Shown here piece by piece: positions 28,756-40,994 of a stretch of DNA of 64,000 bases (its first letter is position 1; each line of letters starts with the position of its first letter). The stretch lies in the NCBI RefSeq assembly GCF_023517775.1, contig NZ_CP082904.1:1984001-2048000 (forward strand). Reading direction: 5' to 3'. The notes under the pieces were generated by a model. The model worked only from the letters and a program-made list of their open reading frames with translations. It ran no database searches and was not told the DNA's origin. This stretch comes from Mixta hanseatica (GTDB lineage Bacteria > Pseudomonadota > Gammaproteobacteria > Enterobacterales > Enterobacteriaceae). Position numbers and translations under genes: made by a program.

Positions 28756-31727
28756 TAAAATTTCTCCGGATGTTGAGTATGTTCAGGGGGAAGGGTGTAA
28801 CCCTCCTGTTGCCATTTGATTTCAATAGGTAACCCCGCCAGCGGAGTGCGGCTGCCGTGACGGAAGTTTTGACGCGGCAGCGGTTCTGCCAGCGGCGGAT
28901 GCGCCAGCTTAACCATTTTCACCGCAATCTCTTTGTAGGCCGGAGTATCAACGTCCGGATCGTGATGCTCGCCGGTCAGGCCGTTAACGCCAGGCTTGCC
29001 GTGGTGAATTGGCATAAACAGCACATTGCCTGCCACGCGTTCGGTGATCACCACCGGCACCTCCATCGCGCCTCGCCGTGACTCAATGCTGACCCAGTCG
29101 CCCTGACGGATCTGCCGCTCCCTGGCCAGCTGCGGGCTGATTTCTATGAAGCCGTTTGGCGAAAGCGAATACATACGGCCGCCGCGCCCGGTTTGGTTGG
29201 TGGATTGAAAATGCTCCAGCATCCTGCCGTTGTCTAACCACAGATCGTATTCCTCATCCGGGGCTTCCTGCGGCGGCTGACAGCGGATGGGATAGAGCAC
29301 CGCTTTGCCGTCGGGAAACTTAAAGCCGTCGGTATAGAGTAGAGGTGTGTCGCTGCCGTCCGGCTTCACCGGCCACAGCTGCGATTGCCAGCCGCTGAGA
29401 TGTTGATAATCGACCCCGGTGAAGATTTCAGCGATCTGCGCGGCTTCCGCCATAATTTCGCCCGGATGGGTATAGTTCCACGGATGGCCGAGGCGGGCAG
29501 CGAGATCGGTGAGAATGCGCCAGTCGGGCATACTGTCGCCCAGCGGCGGCATCACTTCGTAAAAGCGCTGAATACGACGCTCGGTATTGACGTACGTACC
29601 CTCTTTTTCCACGCTCGGGCAGCCCGGCAGCACCACATCGGCAAAGGCGGCGGTGCGGCTCATAAAAATATCCTGCACCACCATAAATTCCAGACTACTG
29701 AACGCCTCATGCACTTTTGTGGAGTCGGCGTCAGAGAAAGCGGTCTCCTCGCCGATGATATACATCGCTTTCAGAGAGCCTTCGTGCGCATGCTGGATCA
29801 TCATGTAGTTATCCGATCCCACCCGATCGGAGAGCTTCTCTGGCGCAACGCCCCACGCATGGGCCCACTTTTCCCGAACCGCTGCGTCGGTAACTTTTTC
29901 ATAGCCGGGGTAGATGTTGCTCAGACAGCCGAAGTCGCTGGCGCCCTGTACGTTATTGTGGCCACGCATTGGATAGCCGCCGGTGCCCGGGCGACCATAG
30001 TTGCCGGTGACCAGCAGCAGATTCGAGAGGGCGGTGCTGGTGTCTGCGCCGTGGCTGTGTTGGGTAATGCCCATCGCCCACAGAATACAGACCCGTTCAG
30101 CCTGGCCGATCATCTCCGCCGCGTTAGTCATCTCTTCAACGCTCAGCCCGGTCTGCTTGCTGACGGCACGCAGGGTATACTCCGCCAGCGAGGCGCGGAA
30201 CTCCTCTACCTGATTAACTTTCTCAGCCAGGAACGCATCATCCGCATAGCCATGCTCGAACATATAACGGGACATAGCCGAAGCCCACAGACTATCGCTG
30301 CCGGGCTCGATGCGCAGATAAAGATCGGCGCGCTCGGCCATCTCATGCTTACGCGGGTCGACCACCAGCAATTTCTGCCCGCTATGCTTTTGCGCGGCCT
30401 TGATGCGCGAGGCGATAACCGGGTGATTTTCGGCCAGATTGCTGCCGACAATCACGATTAAATCCGCCTTTTGCAGATCCTCGATGGTGCCAGCGTCGCC
30501 GCCGTAGCCGACGGTGCGGAACAGGCCTTCGGTCGCCGGGTTCTGACAGTAACGTGAGGAGTTGTCGACATTGTTGGTGCCAAAAATCAGGCGGGCGATT
30601 TTTTGCGTCAGATAGGCTTCTTCATTACTTCCCTTGCTGGAGCCGATAAAGCCGATGCTATCGCCGCCGTGCTGCGCCGCTATCGTTGTCAGCCGCTGGG
30701 CGATCAAATCCAGCGCTTCATCCCAGCTGGCCGGACGGAAATGTCCATTTTCCCGGATTAGCGGCGTGGTCAGGCGCCGATCGCTGTTAACGAAATCCCA
30801 GCCGAACTTGCCTTTCAGGCAGGTAGAAATACCGTTCGCCGGCGCATCCGCCACCGGCTGGACCTTCAGGATATGACGATCGCGCGTCCACATCTCGAAA
30901 CTGCAGCCGACGCCGCAGTAGGTACAGACGGTTTTGGTTTTTTTGATCTCTTTTTGCCGCATCGCCATATCCATCAGCGACACGCCGGTAATAGGCGGCG
31001 CGCCAATGGTATTTTCCAGCGATTTGACTAAATCGATCATCGGGCGTTTGAGATCTTCCGGCATCGCGGTAAACGGACCGGCATTAGGCTGCATGGTTTT
31101 TTCCATCAGCGCGTTGCAGGGGCAGACGGTGACGCAGTGGCCGCAGCTGACACAGCTGGAACCGGCGATTTCGGTCCCGCCATCCCACAGTACGCGCGGG
31201 TGTTCCGCGCTGTAATCAATAGAAAGCGTTTCATTGACCTCTACGTTCTGACACGCTTCCACACAGCGTCCACAGAGGATGCACTGATCGGGATCGTAGG
31301 TGTAGAACGGATTGCTTTCATCTTTTTGATAAGGCTTGCGCTGATAGGGATAGTACTGAATTGGGATATGCATATCGGCGACGGTATTATGTAGCGTACA
31401 GTCGCCGGTGTTGTGTTCGCACAGCGTACAGTAAAGCTCATGGCGCGCCAGCAGGCGATCCATGCCTTCTTCCTGCGCCGCTTTCGCCTCAGGCTGATGG
31501 CTGGAGATATCCATGCCGTCATAAGTACGCAGCGTACAGCCGCGCACCAGCTCGCCCTGATGCTCTACCCAACAGACATCGCAGGATTGCAGCGGCGCAA
31601 GGGAAGGATGATAGCAAACGTGCGGCAGGATTTTACCCTGAGCCTGCAGGAAATCGATCAGCGGCTGGTCGGCTTCACCACTCAGGTGGTCGCCGTTGTA
31701 AATAACGGTGCAACTTGTTTGGCTCAT
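28755..31727 (-). CDS. forC: Molybdenum formate dehydrogenase large subunit, ForC-like
   Basis: This 990-residue protein should oxidise formate to CO2. Domains in order: [2Fe-2S] ferredoxin-like (C38, C49, C52, C64); NuoG-like His-Cys cluster (H96, C100, C103, C110); two [4Fe-4S] sites (C149-C159 and C192-C202); then the Mo-bisMGD catalytic part with its own cluster (C268, C271, C275, C303). The active-site residue is C394 in SRYCQNP, codon TGT, so this is a cysteine and not a selenocysteine enzyme. No FdsB/NuoF partner is nearby; the partners are forE and a bd oxidase. No signal peptide, so cytoplasmic. Confidence 0.88.
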   Translation of the reverse strand: MSQTSCTVIYNGDHLSGEADQPLIDFLQAQGKILPHVCYHPSLAPLQSCDVCWVEHQGELVRGCTLRTYDGMDISSHQPEAKAAQEEGMDRLLARHELYCTLCEHNTGDCTLHNTVADMHIPIQYYPYQRKPYQKDESNPFYTYDPDQCILCGRCVEACQNVEVNETLSIDYSAEHPRVLWDGGTEIAGSSCVSCGHCVTVCPCNALMEKTMQPNAGPFTAMPEDLKRPMIDLVKSLENTIGAPPITGVSLMDMAMRQKEIKKTKTVCTYCGVGCSFEMWTRDRHILKVQPVADAPANGISTCLKGKFGWDFVNSDRRLTTPLIRENGHFRPASWDEALDLIAQRLTTIAAQHGGDSIGFIGSSKGSNEEAYLTQKIARLIFGTNNVDNSSRYCQNPATEGLFRTVGYGGDAGTIEDLQKADLIVIVGSNLAENHPVIASRIKAAQKHSGQKLLVVDPRKHEMAERADLYLRIEPGSDSLWASAMSRYMFEHGYADDAFLAEKVNQVEEFRASLAEYTLRAVSKQTGLSVEEMTNAAEMIGQAERVCILWAMGITQHSHGADTSTALSNLLLVTGNYGRPGTGGYPMRGHNNVQGASDFGCLSNIYPGYEKVTDAAVREKWAHAWGVAPEKLSDRVGSDNYMMIQHAHEGSLKAMYIIGEETAFSDADSTKVHEAFSSLEFMVVQDIFMSRTAAFADVVLPGCPSVEKEGTYVNTERRIQRFYEVMPPLGDSMPDWRILTDLAARLGHPWNYTHPGEIMAEAAQIAEIFTGVDYQHLSGWQSQLWPVKPDGSDTPLLYTDGFKFPDGKAVLYPIRCQPPQEAPDEEYDLWLDNGRMLEHFQSTNQTGRGGRMYSLSPNGFIEISPQLARERQIRQGDWVSIESRRGAMEVPVVITERVAGNVLFMPIHHGKPGVNGLTGEHHDPDVDTPAYKEIAVKMVKLAHPPLAEPLPRQNFRHGSRTPLAGLPIEIKWQQEGYTLPPEHTQHPEKF

Positions 31728-31944
31728 CAGGTGCTCTCATAAGACATTGCATTATGACCACTTCCTGTGTCAGTTCCCTGTTTTCGTAAAGTTATGTCAT
31801 TGAAGGTAGACCGTGACGGCGCTTCCGGCAAAACGAAGCGCTAAAAAACGCGTTACAGAGGGTAAAAATTATTTCAATGGGTTGCGCGCCTGCGCTTGCT
31901 GCCTACGCTTTAAAGTAAGGCTGGCTAAAGCGGAGGGCCTTATC

Positions 31945-32241
31945 ATGAGTGAAGTAATGTCATTACTGTCCGGGGGCTGGAGTTGGATATTAGGAGGTCT
32001 GGCAGTGGTTGTCGGGCTGGCTGGATCCTACTTCGGTGGAAAAAAAATCGGCAAGACGCAAGAGAAGGCTCGCGGGGAGGTAGCGGCGGCACAGCTGCAA
32101 ACCCAACAGGCGGAGGCGATTGCTAAAAAACAGGCGGATAATATTAAGGTGGCTAAACATGTGGAAACGTCTAACGCTACTCTCAGTGACGCTGCTGCTC
32201 GTGACAAGCTGCGCCGGTCGAAATACAACGTCGATGATTGA
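31945..32241 (+). CDS. Phage-type i-spanin (Rz-like) protein
   Basis: This is a 98-residue protein starting at the ATG at 31945; the upstream extension to 31813 is unlike the family. One N-terminal transmembrane helix (about 12-32, GGLAVVVGLAGSYFGG) is followed by a basic turn and a long charged, Ala/Gln-rich helix suited to coiled-coil formation, ending DKLRRSKYNVDD. This matches Rz-like inner-membrane spanins of tailed phages. A second lipoprotein gene begins inside it in another frame, the classic Rz/Rz1 layout. No holin or endolysin is adjacent. Assignment is by architecture. Confidence 0.65.
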   Translation: MSEVMSLLSGGWSWILGGLAVVVGLAGSYFGGKKIGKTQEKARGEVAAAQLQTQQAEAIAKKQADNIKVAKHVETSNATLSDAAARDKLRRSKYNVDD

Positions 32242-32395
32242 TCGCGCCAGCGTCGATTCATCCTGCACGCTATTTCAGCCTATTTATACCCATGGCAACG
32301 ATGCGGAGGTGATGGACGTACGTACTATCCGCGCGATTAATACGCATAATGAGCTGTGGGACCGGCTCTGCAGCGATAAAAGCAGTAAGGAATAG
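32159..32395 (+). CDS. Phage-type o-spanin (Rz1-like) lipoprotein overlapping the i-spanin gene
   Basis: This 78-residue lipoprotein is encoded in a different frame from the Rz-like gene, overlapping it by 83 bases. The ATG at 32159 gives a short signal peptide (WKRLTLLSVTLLLVTSC) with the lipobox Cys near residue 18. The mature part ends with SC--FQPI, an IRAINTHNELWDRLC segment, closely resembling Rz1-type proteins of Enterobacteria phages, in which two Cys and an R-x-I--HN motif recur. It would sit in the outer membrane and pair with the i-spanin across the periplasm. Confidence 0.65.
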   Translation: MWKRLTLLSVTLLLVTSCAGRNTTSMIDRASVDSSCTLFQPIYTHGNDAEVMDVRTIRAINTHNELWDRLCSDKSSKE

Positions 32396-32412
32396 CCTTC
32401 CTGAATGTTCTG

Positions 32413-32444
32413 GCGGCCCGCAACAGCGGGCCGCTTTCTTATTT
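32413..32444 (+). terminator. Terminator after the spanin pair
   Basis: A 9-bp perfect GC stem (GCGGCCCGC/GCGGGCCGC) with an AACA loop is followed by TTTCTTATTT, 17 bases past the o-spanin stop. Confidence 0.8.
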
Positions 32445-32520
32445 GTGGCAGCAAAATTTGCTTGCGGGCTGAGTAATTCCGGTTAAAGTGCCAATCAGTT
32501 TCAAATATAGCGTGATAACC

Positions 32521-32799
32521 ATGTCTGCATTCTTCCATGCTTATAAAAAAGCGTTTAACCGAGATGATAAGCTGAGCCTGGGCGAGTGGATGAATTTCAC
32601 GCTCAAAAGTCTTATTATCTTTATGCTGCTTTTTTTGGCATTTACCGTCCTGCAATATTTTATTTTGATAAAAAGCCCGCTTATTGATGCGTTAACTGTT
32701 TCAGCGGTCAGGCTTACCAGCCTGTGCGGCTTCACCCTTTTGCTGGTGGGCTGCTTTACCCCGAGCATTTTGTATGCAATTAAAGCGATAGTTAAGTAA
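32521..32799 (+). CDS. Small inner membrane protein of unknown function
   Basis: This is a 92-residue protein that I do not recognise. A basic N-terminus (HAYKKAFNRDDKLSLGEWMN) precedes two or three hydrophobic segments at about 27-50 and 60-88. The N-terminal layout, an amphipathic start followed by paired helices, loosely recalls DUF805-type proteins, but the match is too weak to name. The ATG at 32521 is taken because upstream codons look non-coding. It lies between the spanin terminator and the thrS leader, with its own AT-rich upstream region. Confidence 0.5.
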   Translation: MSAFFHAYKKAFNRDDKLSLGEWMNFTLKSLIIFMLLFLAFTVLQYFILIKSPLIDALTVSAVRLTSLCGFTLLLVGCFTPSILYAIKAIVK

Positions 32800-33041
32800 A
32801 CACCATCGATAAAGCGCCATATCCCTCCGCCAGGGCATCCGCAGCTATAAAAATCCTGGCGTCATTCGTGCCGCCAGGGCAAACATCTGTTTAACATCAT
32901 CTCTTTAGCGTGTAAGATGTTCGCTCTTCAGCCATTACCCGGTCCGGCCACGTGTGCGCCAGGCTGCGTTCCAAATTAACAACTGTGGGTTAGTTTTGGC
33001 CGGTAATCCGTTGAAAATTAACTTCTAACCAATGTTTGCAT

Positions 33042-33062
33042 GTAATCTTTCGTGTGGGTTAC
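33042..33062 (+). promoter_or_regulatory. thrS translational operator (tRNA-Thr anticodon-like arm)
   Basis: A stem-loop with arms GTAATC/GGTTAC exposes a loop containing CGT, mimicking the threonine anticodon arm. It lies just upstream of the thrS ribosome site (TAAGGATAT) and closely matches the E. coli thrS leader, where ThrRS binds it to repress its own translation. Confidence 0.8.
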
Positions 33063-33083
33063 CACTGCAATTAAGGATATGAA

Positions 33084-35012
33084 ATGCCTGTAATTACTCT
33101 TCCTGACGGCAGTCAGCGCAGCTTCGACCGTCCGGTTAGCGTGATGGATATCGCGCAAGATATCGGACCGGGTCTGGCAAAAGCCTGTATCGCTGGTCGC
33201 GTTAACGGCGAACTGGTGGATGCGATCGATCCGATTACCGAAGACGCCAGCGTAGCCATTATTACCGCCAAAGATGAAGCTGGCCTGGAGATCATTCGTC
33301 ACTCCTGCGCGCATCTGCTGGGACACGCAATGAAACAGCTGTGGCCTAACGCGAAAATGGCTATCGGTCCGGTGATTGATAACGGCTTCTATTATGATGT
33401 CGACCTTGACCATACTCTGACGCAGGAAGATCTCGATCGGCTGGAAAAGCGCATGCATGAGCTGGCCGAAACGAACTATAACGTCGTTAAGAAAAAAGTC
33501 AGCTGGCAGGAAGCGCGTGACGTCTTTGCCGCGCGCGGCGAAAACTACAAAACCACCATTCTTGATGAAAATATCAGCCATGACGATCGTCCCGGTCTGT
33601 ATCATCATGAAGAATATGTTGATATGTGCCGTGGGCCGCACGTACCGAATATGCGTTTCTGCCATCACTTTAAACTGCAGAAGATCGCGGGCGCCTACTG
33701 GCGTGGCGACAGCAGCAACAAGATGCTGCAGCGCATTTACGGCACCGCATGGGCCGATAAAAAGCAGCTGAACGCTTATTTGCAGCGTCTGGAAGAGGCG
33801 GCCAAGCGCGACCATCGTAAGATCGGCAAGCAGCTTGATCTCTACCATATGCAGGAAGAAGCGCCGGGCATGGTGTTCTGGCACAATGACGGCTGGACTA
33901 TCTTCCGTGAGCTGGAAACTTTTGTTCGCAGTAAGCTGAAAGAATACCAGTACCAGGAAGTGAAAGGTCCGTTCATGATGGACCGCGTACTGTGGGAAAA
34001 AACCGGCCACTGGGACAACTATAAAGAAGCGATGTTTACCACCGCTTCTGAAAACCGTGAATACTGCATTAAGCCGATGAATTGCCCCGGACACGTGCAG
34101 ATTTTCAATCAGGGTCTAAAATCATACCGCGACCTGCCGTTACGTATGGCAGAGTTCGGTAGCTGCCACCGTAACGAGCCTTCAGGTGCGTTGCACGGTT
34201 TGATGCGCGTGCGCGGCTTTACTCAGGACGATGCCCATATCTTCTGTACGGAAGAACAAGTGCGCGCTGAGGTAAACAGCTGCATTAAGATGGTGTATGA
34301 CATGTACAGCACCTTCGGTTTTGAAAAAATCGTGGTGAAACTCTCTACCCGTCCGGAAAAACGCATCGGCAGCGATGAATTATGGGATCGCGCAGAGGCG
34401 GATCTGGCTGCGGCACTGGAAGAGAATGCGATTGCGTTCGAATACCAGCCGGGCGAGGGCGCATTCTACGGTCCTAAGATTGAATTCACCCTGCATGATT
34501 GCCTGGATCGTCCATGGCAGTGCGGTACCGTTCAGCTCGACTTCTCATTGCCGAGCCGTCTGAGTGCTTCATATGTAGGTGAAAATAACGAACGACAGGT
34601 GCCGGTGATGATTCACCGTGCTATTCTGGGTTCAATGGAACGCTTTATCGGTATTCTGACTGAAGAGTACGCCGGTTTTTATCCAACCTGGCTGGCGCCG
34701 GTACAAGCGGTGGTGATGAATATCACCGACGGGCAGTCTGATTATGTCAACGAATTAACGCGAAAATTACAGAATGCGGGCATTCGTGTAAAAGCAGACT
34801 TGAGAAACGAGAAGATTGGCTTTAAAATCCGCGAGCACACATTACGTCGCGTCCCTTATATGCTGGTTTGCGGTGACAAAGAGGTAGAGGCTGGTAAAGT
34901 AGCCGTTCGTACCCGCCGCGGTAAAGACCTTGGGTCCATGGACGTGGATGTGCTGATCGAGAAGCTGCAGCAAGAAATACGCAGCCGCAATCTTCATCAA
35001 TTGGAGGAATAA
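33084..35012 (+). CDS. thrS: Threonyl-tRNA synthetase
   Basis: ThrRS charges tRNA-Thr and is a class II synthetase. The 642 residues equal the E. coli length. Domains: TGS (1-61), the editing domain with [11 protein letters not shown] and its later Cys/His (DMCRGPH), the catalytic core with MNCPGH and the zinc Cys/His residues, and the C-terminal anticodon-binding domain. The anticodon-like operator upstream indicates autogenous control. infC follows after 3 bases in the conserved thrS-infC-rpmI-rplT-pheST-ihfA cluster. Confidence 0.98.
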   Translation: MPVITLPDGSQRSFDRPVSVMDIAQDIGPGLAKACIAGRVNGELVDAIDPITEDASVAIITAKDEAGLEIIRHSCAHLLGHAMKQLWPNAKMAIGPVIDNGFYYDVDLDHTLTQEDLDRLEKRMHELAETNYNVVKKKVSWQEARDVFAARGENYKTTILDENISHDDRPGLYHHEEYVDMCRGPHVPNMRFCHHFKLQKIAGAYWRGDSSNKMLQRIYGTAWADKKQLNAYLQRLEEAAKRDHRKIGKQLDLYHMQEEAPGMVFWHNDGWTIFRELETFVRSKLKEYQYQEVKGPFMMDRVLWEKTGHWDNYKEAMFTTASENREYCIKPMNCPGHVQIFNQGLKSYRDLPLRMAEFGSCHRNEPSGALHGLMRVRGFTQDDAHIFCTEEQVRAEVNSCIKMVYDMYSTFGFEKIVVKLSTRPEKRIGSDELWDRAEADLAAALEENAIAFEYQPGEGAFYGPKIEFTLHDCLDRPWQCGTVQLDFSLPSRLSASYVGENNERQVPVMIHRAILGSMERFIGILTEEYAGFYPTWLAPVQAVVMNITDGQSDYVNELTRKLQNAGIRVKADLRNEKIGFKIREHTLRRVPYMLVCGDKEVEAGKVAVRTRRGKDLGSMDVDVLIEKLQQEIRSRNLHQLEE

Positions 35013-35558
<546 letters not shown>

Positions 35559-35655
35559 GCTTTCAAGTAATAATGCCGCGCAGCGTTCGCGCTGTGCGGC
35601 TGTTATTCGCCTGTCTGGGTCATTTTATTAACAATGCGAAGTGGATATTTTATAA

Positions 35656-35853
<198 letters not shown>

Positions 35854-35878
35854 GTTAATTTTTTCAATCAGAATATAG

Positions 35879-36250
<372 letters not shown>

Positions 36251-36260
36251 GTCAGATGGA

Positions 36261-36289
36261 AGAGGGAGCTTGCTCCCTCTTTTATTTTC
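36261..36289 (+). terminator. Terminator of the thrS-rplT transcript
   Basis: The stem AGAGGGAGC/GCTCCCTCT with a 2-base centre (effectively a GCTTGC loop) is followed by TTTTATTTT. Confidence 0.88.
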
Positions 36290-36372
36290 TGTAACCGCAG
36301 CAAAAGATTGACTTTTCCGCCTGCTGGCATTTCAATAGAGCCGTTTAACGCAAGCGACAAGGTAAACCAAGC

Positions 36373-37544
<1,172 letters not shown>

Positions 37545-37558
37545 GGGCAGGTTATCCA

Positions 37559-39946
37559 ATGAAATTCAGTGAACTCTGGTTACGCGAATGGGTAAACCCG
37601 GCTCTGGACAGTGCGGTCCTGGCGGAACAAATCACCATGGCCGGTCTGGAAGTAGACGGCATTGAGCCGGTCGCAGGCGCTTTCCACGGCGTGGTCGTAG
37701 GTGAAGTGGTCGAGTGCGGTCAGCACCCGAACGCCGATAAGCTGCGCGTCACGAAGGTTAACGTCGGCGGCGATCGTCTGCTGGATATCGTCTGCGGCGC
37801 GCCAAACTGCCGTCAGGGGTTGAAAGTGGCCGTGGCTACCGTTGGTGCCGTGCTGCCGGGCGATTTTAAAATCAAAGCGGCGAAGCTGCGCGGCGAGCCG
37901 TCAGAAGGCATGCTCTGCTCCTTCTCCGAGCTGGGCATCAGCGATGACCACAACGGCATTATTGAACTGCCTGCGGATGCGCCGATTGGCAGCGACATCC
38001 GTGAGTACCTGCAGTTAGACGATAACAGCATTGAAATCAGCATTACGCCGAACCGTGCCGACTGCTTCGGCATTATCGGTATCGCACGCGACGTAGCGGT
38101 GCTGAATAGCCTGCCGCTTAACGCGCCGGAAATGGCCGCGGTGCCGGCGACCATCAGCGATACGCTGCCGGTCCGCGTTGACGCCACCGATGCCTGCCCG
38201 CGCTATCTGAGCCGGGTAGTGAAAAATATCAATGTGCAAGCGGCTACGCCGTTATGGATGAAAGAGAAGCTGCGTCGCTGCGGCATTCGCTCAATCGATC
38301 CGGTGGTAGATGTCACCAACTATGTGCTGTTGGAGCTGGGCCAGCCGATGCATGCCTTCGATCTGGATCGCATTGATGGCGGCATCGTGGTGCGTATGGC
38401 ACAGCAGGATGAAGCGCTGACGCTGCTTGACGGCAATGAAGTGAAGCTGAACAGCGATACGCTGGTGATCGCCGATCATCATAAGCCGCTGGCGATGGGC
38501 GGCATCTTCGGCGGCGAGCATTCAGGCGTGAATCAAGAGACTACCAGCGTGCTGCTGGAATGCGCCTGGTTTGCGCCGCTGGCCATCACCGGCCGCGCCC
38601 GTCGCCACGGCCTGCATACCGATGCTTCTCATCGCTATGAGCGCGGCGTCGATCCGGCGCTGCAGCAGCAGGCAATGGAGCGCGCTACGCGCCTGCTGCT
38701 GGATATTTGCGGCGGCGAGGCGGGTCCGGTTGTGGATACCAGCGCGCAAGATAAGTTACCGGTACGCGCCACTATTACGCTACGCCGTGAAAAGCTGGAT
38801 CGTTTGATTGGCCATCATATTGCCGATGAGCAGGTTACCGACATTCTGCAACGTCTGGGTTGTGAAGTCAGCGTAAGCGCAGGCGAATGGCGCGCGATAG
38901 CGCCGGGCTGGCGTTTCGATATGGCGATTGAAGAAGACCTGATTGAAGAAGTCGCGCGCGTCTATGGCTATAACAATATCCCGGACGTGCCGGTTAAAGC
39001 GTCGCTGGTAATGACGCAGCATCGCGAAGCCGCGCTGTCGCTGAAGCGCGTGAAAAACCTGCTGGTGGATAAAGGCTATCAGGAAGCAATTACCTATAGC
39101 TTTGTCGATCCTAAAGTGCAGGCGCTGCTGCATCCTGGCCAGGAAGCGCTGATTCTGCCTAGCCCGATCTCCAGCGATATGTCTGCGATGCGTCTCTCGC
39201 TGTGGACCGGTCTGCTCTCTGCGGTGGTATACAACCAGAACCGTCAGCAGGGCCGCGTGCGCCTGTTTGAAAGCGGTTTGCGCTTTGTGCCGGATACACA
39301 AGCAGATTTAGGCATCCGTCAGGATGTTATGCTGGCTGGCGTACTGAGCGGCAACCGCTTCGAAGAGCATTGGGACCTGGCGCGCCAGACCGTCGACTTC
39401 TATGATTTAAAAGGTGATTTGGAATCGGTACTGGAACTGACTGGCAAACTGGATGCCATTGAGTTTCGCGCCGAAGCCAATCCGGCCCTGCATCCGGGTC
39501 AAAGCGCAGCGATCTATTTACAGGGCGAGCGCATCGGATTTATCGGTGTGGTTCATCCGGAGCTGGAACGCAAGCTGGACCTCAATGGCCGCACCTTAGT
39601 GTTTGAACTGCTTTGGAATAAGGTTGCAGACCGCGTCCTGCCTGATGCGCGCGAGATTTCTCGCTTCCCGGCAAACCGTCGCGATATCGCCGTTGTGGTG
39701 GCTGAAACGGTTCCGGCAGCAGATATCATTGCGGAGTGTAAGAAAGTTGGCGCAAATCAGATAGTTGGCGTAAACTTGTTTGACGTGTACCGTGGTAAGG
39801 GTGTAAACGAAGGGTTTAAGAGCCTTGCGATAAGCCTGATTTTGCAAGATACCAGCCGGACACTCGAAGAAGACGAGATTGCCGCAACCGTCGCCAACTG
39901 TGTTGCGGCATTAAAAGAGCGATTCCAGGCAACCTTGAGGGATTGA
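37559..39946 (+). CDS. pheT: Phenylalanyl-tRNA synthetase beta subunit
   Basis: PheT is the large structural and editing chain of PheRS. The 795 residues match E. coli. Domains include the N-terminal OB-fold tRNA-binding domain (about 39-148, with [10 protein letters not shown]), the B3/B4 editing domain, B5, the catalytic-like domain and the C-terminal ferredoxin-fold anticodon-binding domain ([14 protein letters not shown]). ihfA begins 4 bases after the stop. Confidence 0.98.
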   Translation: MKFSELWLREWVNPALDSAVLAEQITMAGLEVDGIEPVAGAFHGVVVGEVVECGQHPNADKLRVTKVNVGGDRLLDIVCGAPNCRQGLKVAVATVGAVLPGDFKIKAAKLRGEPSEGMLCSFSELGISDDHNGIIELPADAPIGSDIREYLQLDDNSIEISITPNRADCFGIIGIARDVAVLNSLPLNAPEMAAVPATISDTLPVRVDATDACPRYLSRVVKNINVQAATPLWMKEKLRRCGIRSIDPVVDVTNYVLLELGQPMHAFDLDRIDGGIVVRMAQQDEALTLLDGNEVKLNSDTLVIADHHKPLAMGGIFGGEHSGVNQETTSVLLECAWFAPLAITGRARRHGLHTDASHRYERGVDPALQQQAMERATRLLLDICGGEAGPVVDTSAQDKLPVRATITLRREKLDRLIGHHIADEQVTDILQRLGCEVSVSAGEWRAIAPGWRFDMAIEEDLIEEVARVYGYNNIPDVPVKASLVMTQHREAALSLKRVKNLLVDKGYQEAITYSFVDPKVQALLHPGQEALILPSPISSDMSAMRLSLWTGLLSAVVYNQNRQQGRVRLFESGLRFVPDTQADLGIRQDVMLAGVLSGNRFEEHWDLARQTVDFYDLKGDLESVLELTGKLDAIEFRAEANPALHPGQSAAIYLQGERIGFIGVVHPELERKLDLNGRTLVFELLWNKVADRVLPDAREISRFPANRRDIAVVVAETVPAADIIAECKKVGANQIVGVNLFDVYRGKGVNEGFKSLAISLILQDTSRTLEEDEIAATVANCVAALKERFQATLRD

Positions 39947-39950
39947 ACCT

Positions 39951-40250
39951 ATGGCGCTTACAAAAGCTGATATGTCGGAATACCTGTTTGAAAAGCTGGG
40001 GCTGAGTAAACGGGATGCCAAAGAGCTGGTTGAACTGTTTTTTGAAGAGGTAAGAAGAGCTTTAGAAAACGGCGAACAGGTCAAACTGTCTGGATTTGGC
40101 AACTTTGATCTTCGCGACAAAAATCAACGGCCGGGACGTAACCCGAAAACCGGTGAAGATATTCCTATCACCGCGCGTCGCGTCGTGACGTTCCGCCCTG
40201 GACAAAAGCTGAAAAGCCGCGTCGAGAACGCTTCCCCGAAAAACAGCTGA
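39951..40250 (+). CDS. ihfA: Integration host factor alpha subunit
   Basis: IHF-alpha forms a heterodimer with IHF-beta that bends DNA at specific sites. The 99-residue sequence begins [20 protein letters not shown] and has the beta-arm with [14 protein letters not shown] and the Pro that intercalates DNA. Its 4-base distance from pheT indicates co-transcription. A strong terminator follows. Confidence 0.98.
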   Translation: MALTKADMSEYLFEKLGLSKRDAKELVELFFEEVRRALENGEQVKLSGFGNFDLRDKNQRPGRNPKTGEDIPITARRVVTFRPGQKLKSRVENASPKNS

Positions 40251-40262
40251 TCTGTCAGCACC

Positions 40263-40293
40263 ATAAAAGGCCGCTCCGTGCGGCCTTTTTTAT
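40263..40293 (+). terminator. Terminator of pheST-ihfA
   Basis: The stem AAAAGGCCGC (40265-40274) with GCGGCCTTTT (40280-40289) has a 5-base loop and a six-T tail. Confidence 0.9.
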
Positions 40294-40464
40294 GGGTGTC
40301 GCCTGGCGGCGTGCGCCGGGCCGCCGCGCGCTATTTCATAAAGAAATCATAATGTAAGGAAAGCGTAAGTTACAGGAAAATAAGCCGAAAATCGGCACAG
40401 GACGATAGTGACAGCCGCAGTAGTAAAGGTATAAACAGGGGATGAAACCAGAGAGGTTCCCCTG

Positions 40465-40893
40465 ATGAACATAAAAACATTATTTCTAGCCATCGCGCTG
40501 AGCATCCTGACGGCGCTGCCTGTTGCCGCCAGCGCCGCGGTTTCTTTTGATCTGACGCCGGCCGGCGTGACGATCCATATTGGCGATCGCGATCATCGAG
40601 GTTACTACTGGGATGGTTATGACTGGCGCGCCCCGAAATGGTGGCAGGAGCATCATGGCCGCCATATCGGCGAGAAAGGGCCGCGCGGCTACTGGAACGG
40701 CAGCGGCTGGCAGACCCATCGCCCTGAGGCGCATCACGCGCACTCCGATCGTAAAAAGCCGGTGCATCATCAGGAGCTGCCCCATGAACGCCCGGTAGCG
40801 CACCGTGACGGACACAGTAACGATCGTGTCACGGCAGAGCATCACGGCCATGGCGCAGCAGGCCATCGTCCCGATTTCCAGCCGCACGGCTAA
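40465..40893 (+). CDS. Secreted His-rich DUF2502 (YpeC-like) protein
   Basis: This is a 142-residue exported protein with a signal peptide ([21 protein letters not shown]). The conserved DUF2502 core follows ([19 protein letters not shown], about 37-55), as in E. coli YpeC. The last 60 residues are very rich in His, with HH and HxH pairs ([22 protein letters not shown]). This tail is longer and richer in His than in YpeC as I recall it. Metal binding is plausible but unproven. It separates ihfA from btuC, which are adjacent in E. coli. Confidence 0.75.
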   Translation: MNIKTLFLAIALSILTALPVAASAAVSFDLTPAGVTIHIGDRDHRGYYWDGYDWRAPKWWQEHHGRHIGEKGPRGYWNGSGWQTHRPEAHHAHSDRKKPVHHQELPHERPVAHRDGHSNDRVTAEHHGHGAAGHRPDFQPHG

Positions 40894-40994
40894 GCGTATT
40901 GCGCCGGGCCGCCGCGCCCGGCTGCTCTTATTCCTTTCTTTTTTTCCTCCAGCCACTACAATCAAATCTCTGTTTTCCTTATAAAACTACGGCT

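Noticed and set aside
29385..30461. 358-residue frame antisense to forC
   Set aside because: The opposite strand encodes the conserved molybdenum domain; composition and lack of a ribosome site mark it as a shadow.
30546..30548. Possible selenocysteine in the formate dehydrogenase
   Set aside because: The active-site codon reads TGT on the coding strand, so the residue is cysteine (C394).
33018..34094. 358-residue frame antisense to thrS
   Set aside because: thrS is certain and the antisense product has no domain I recognise.
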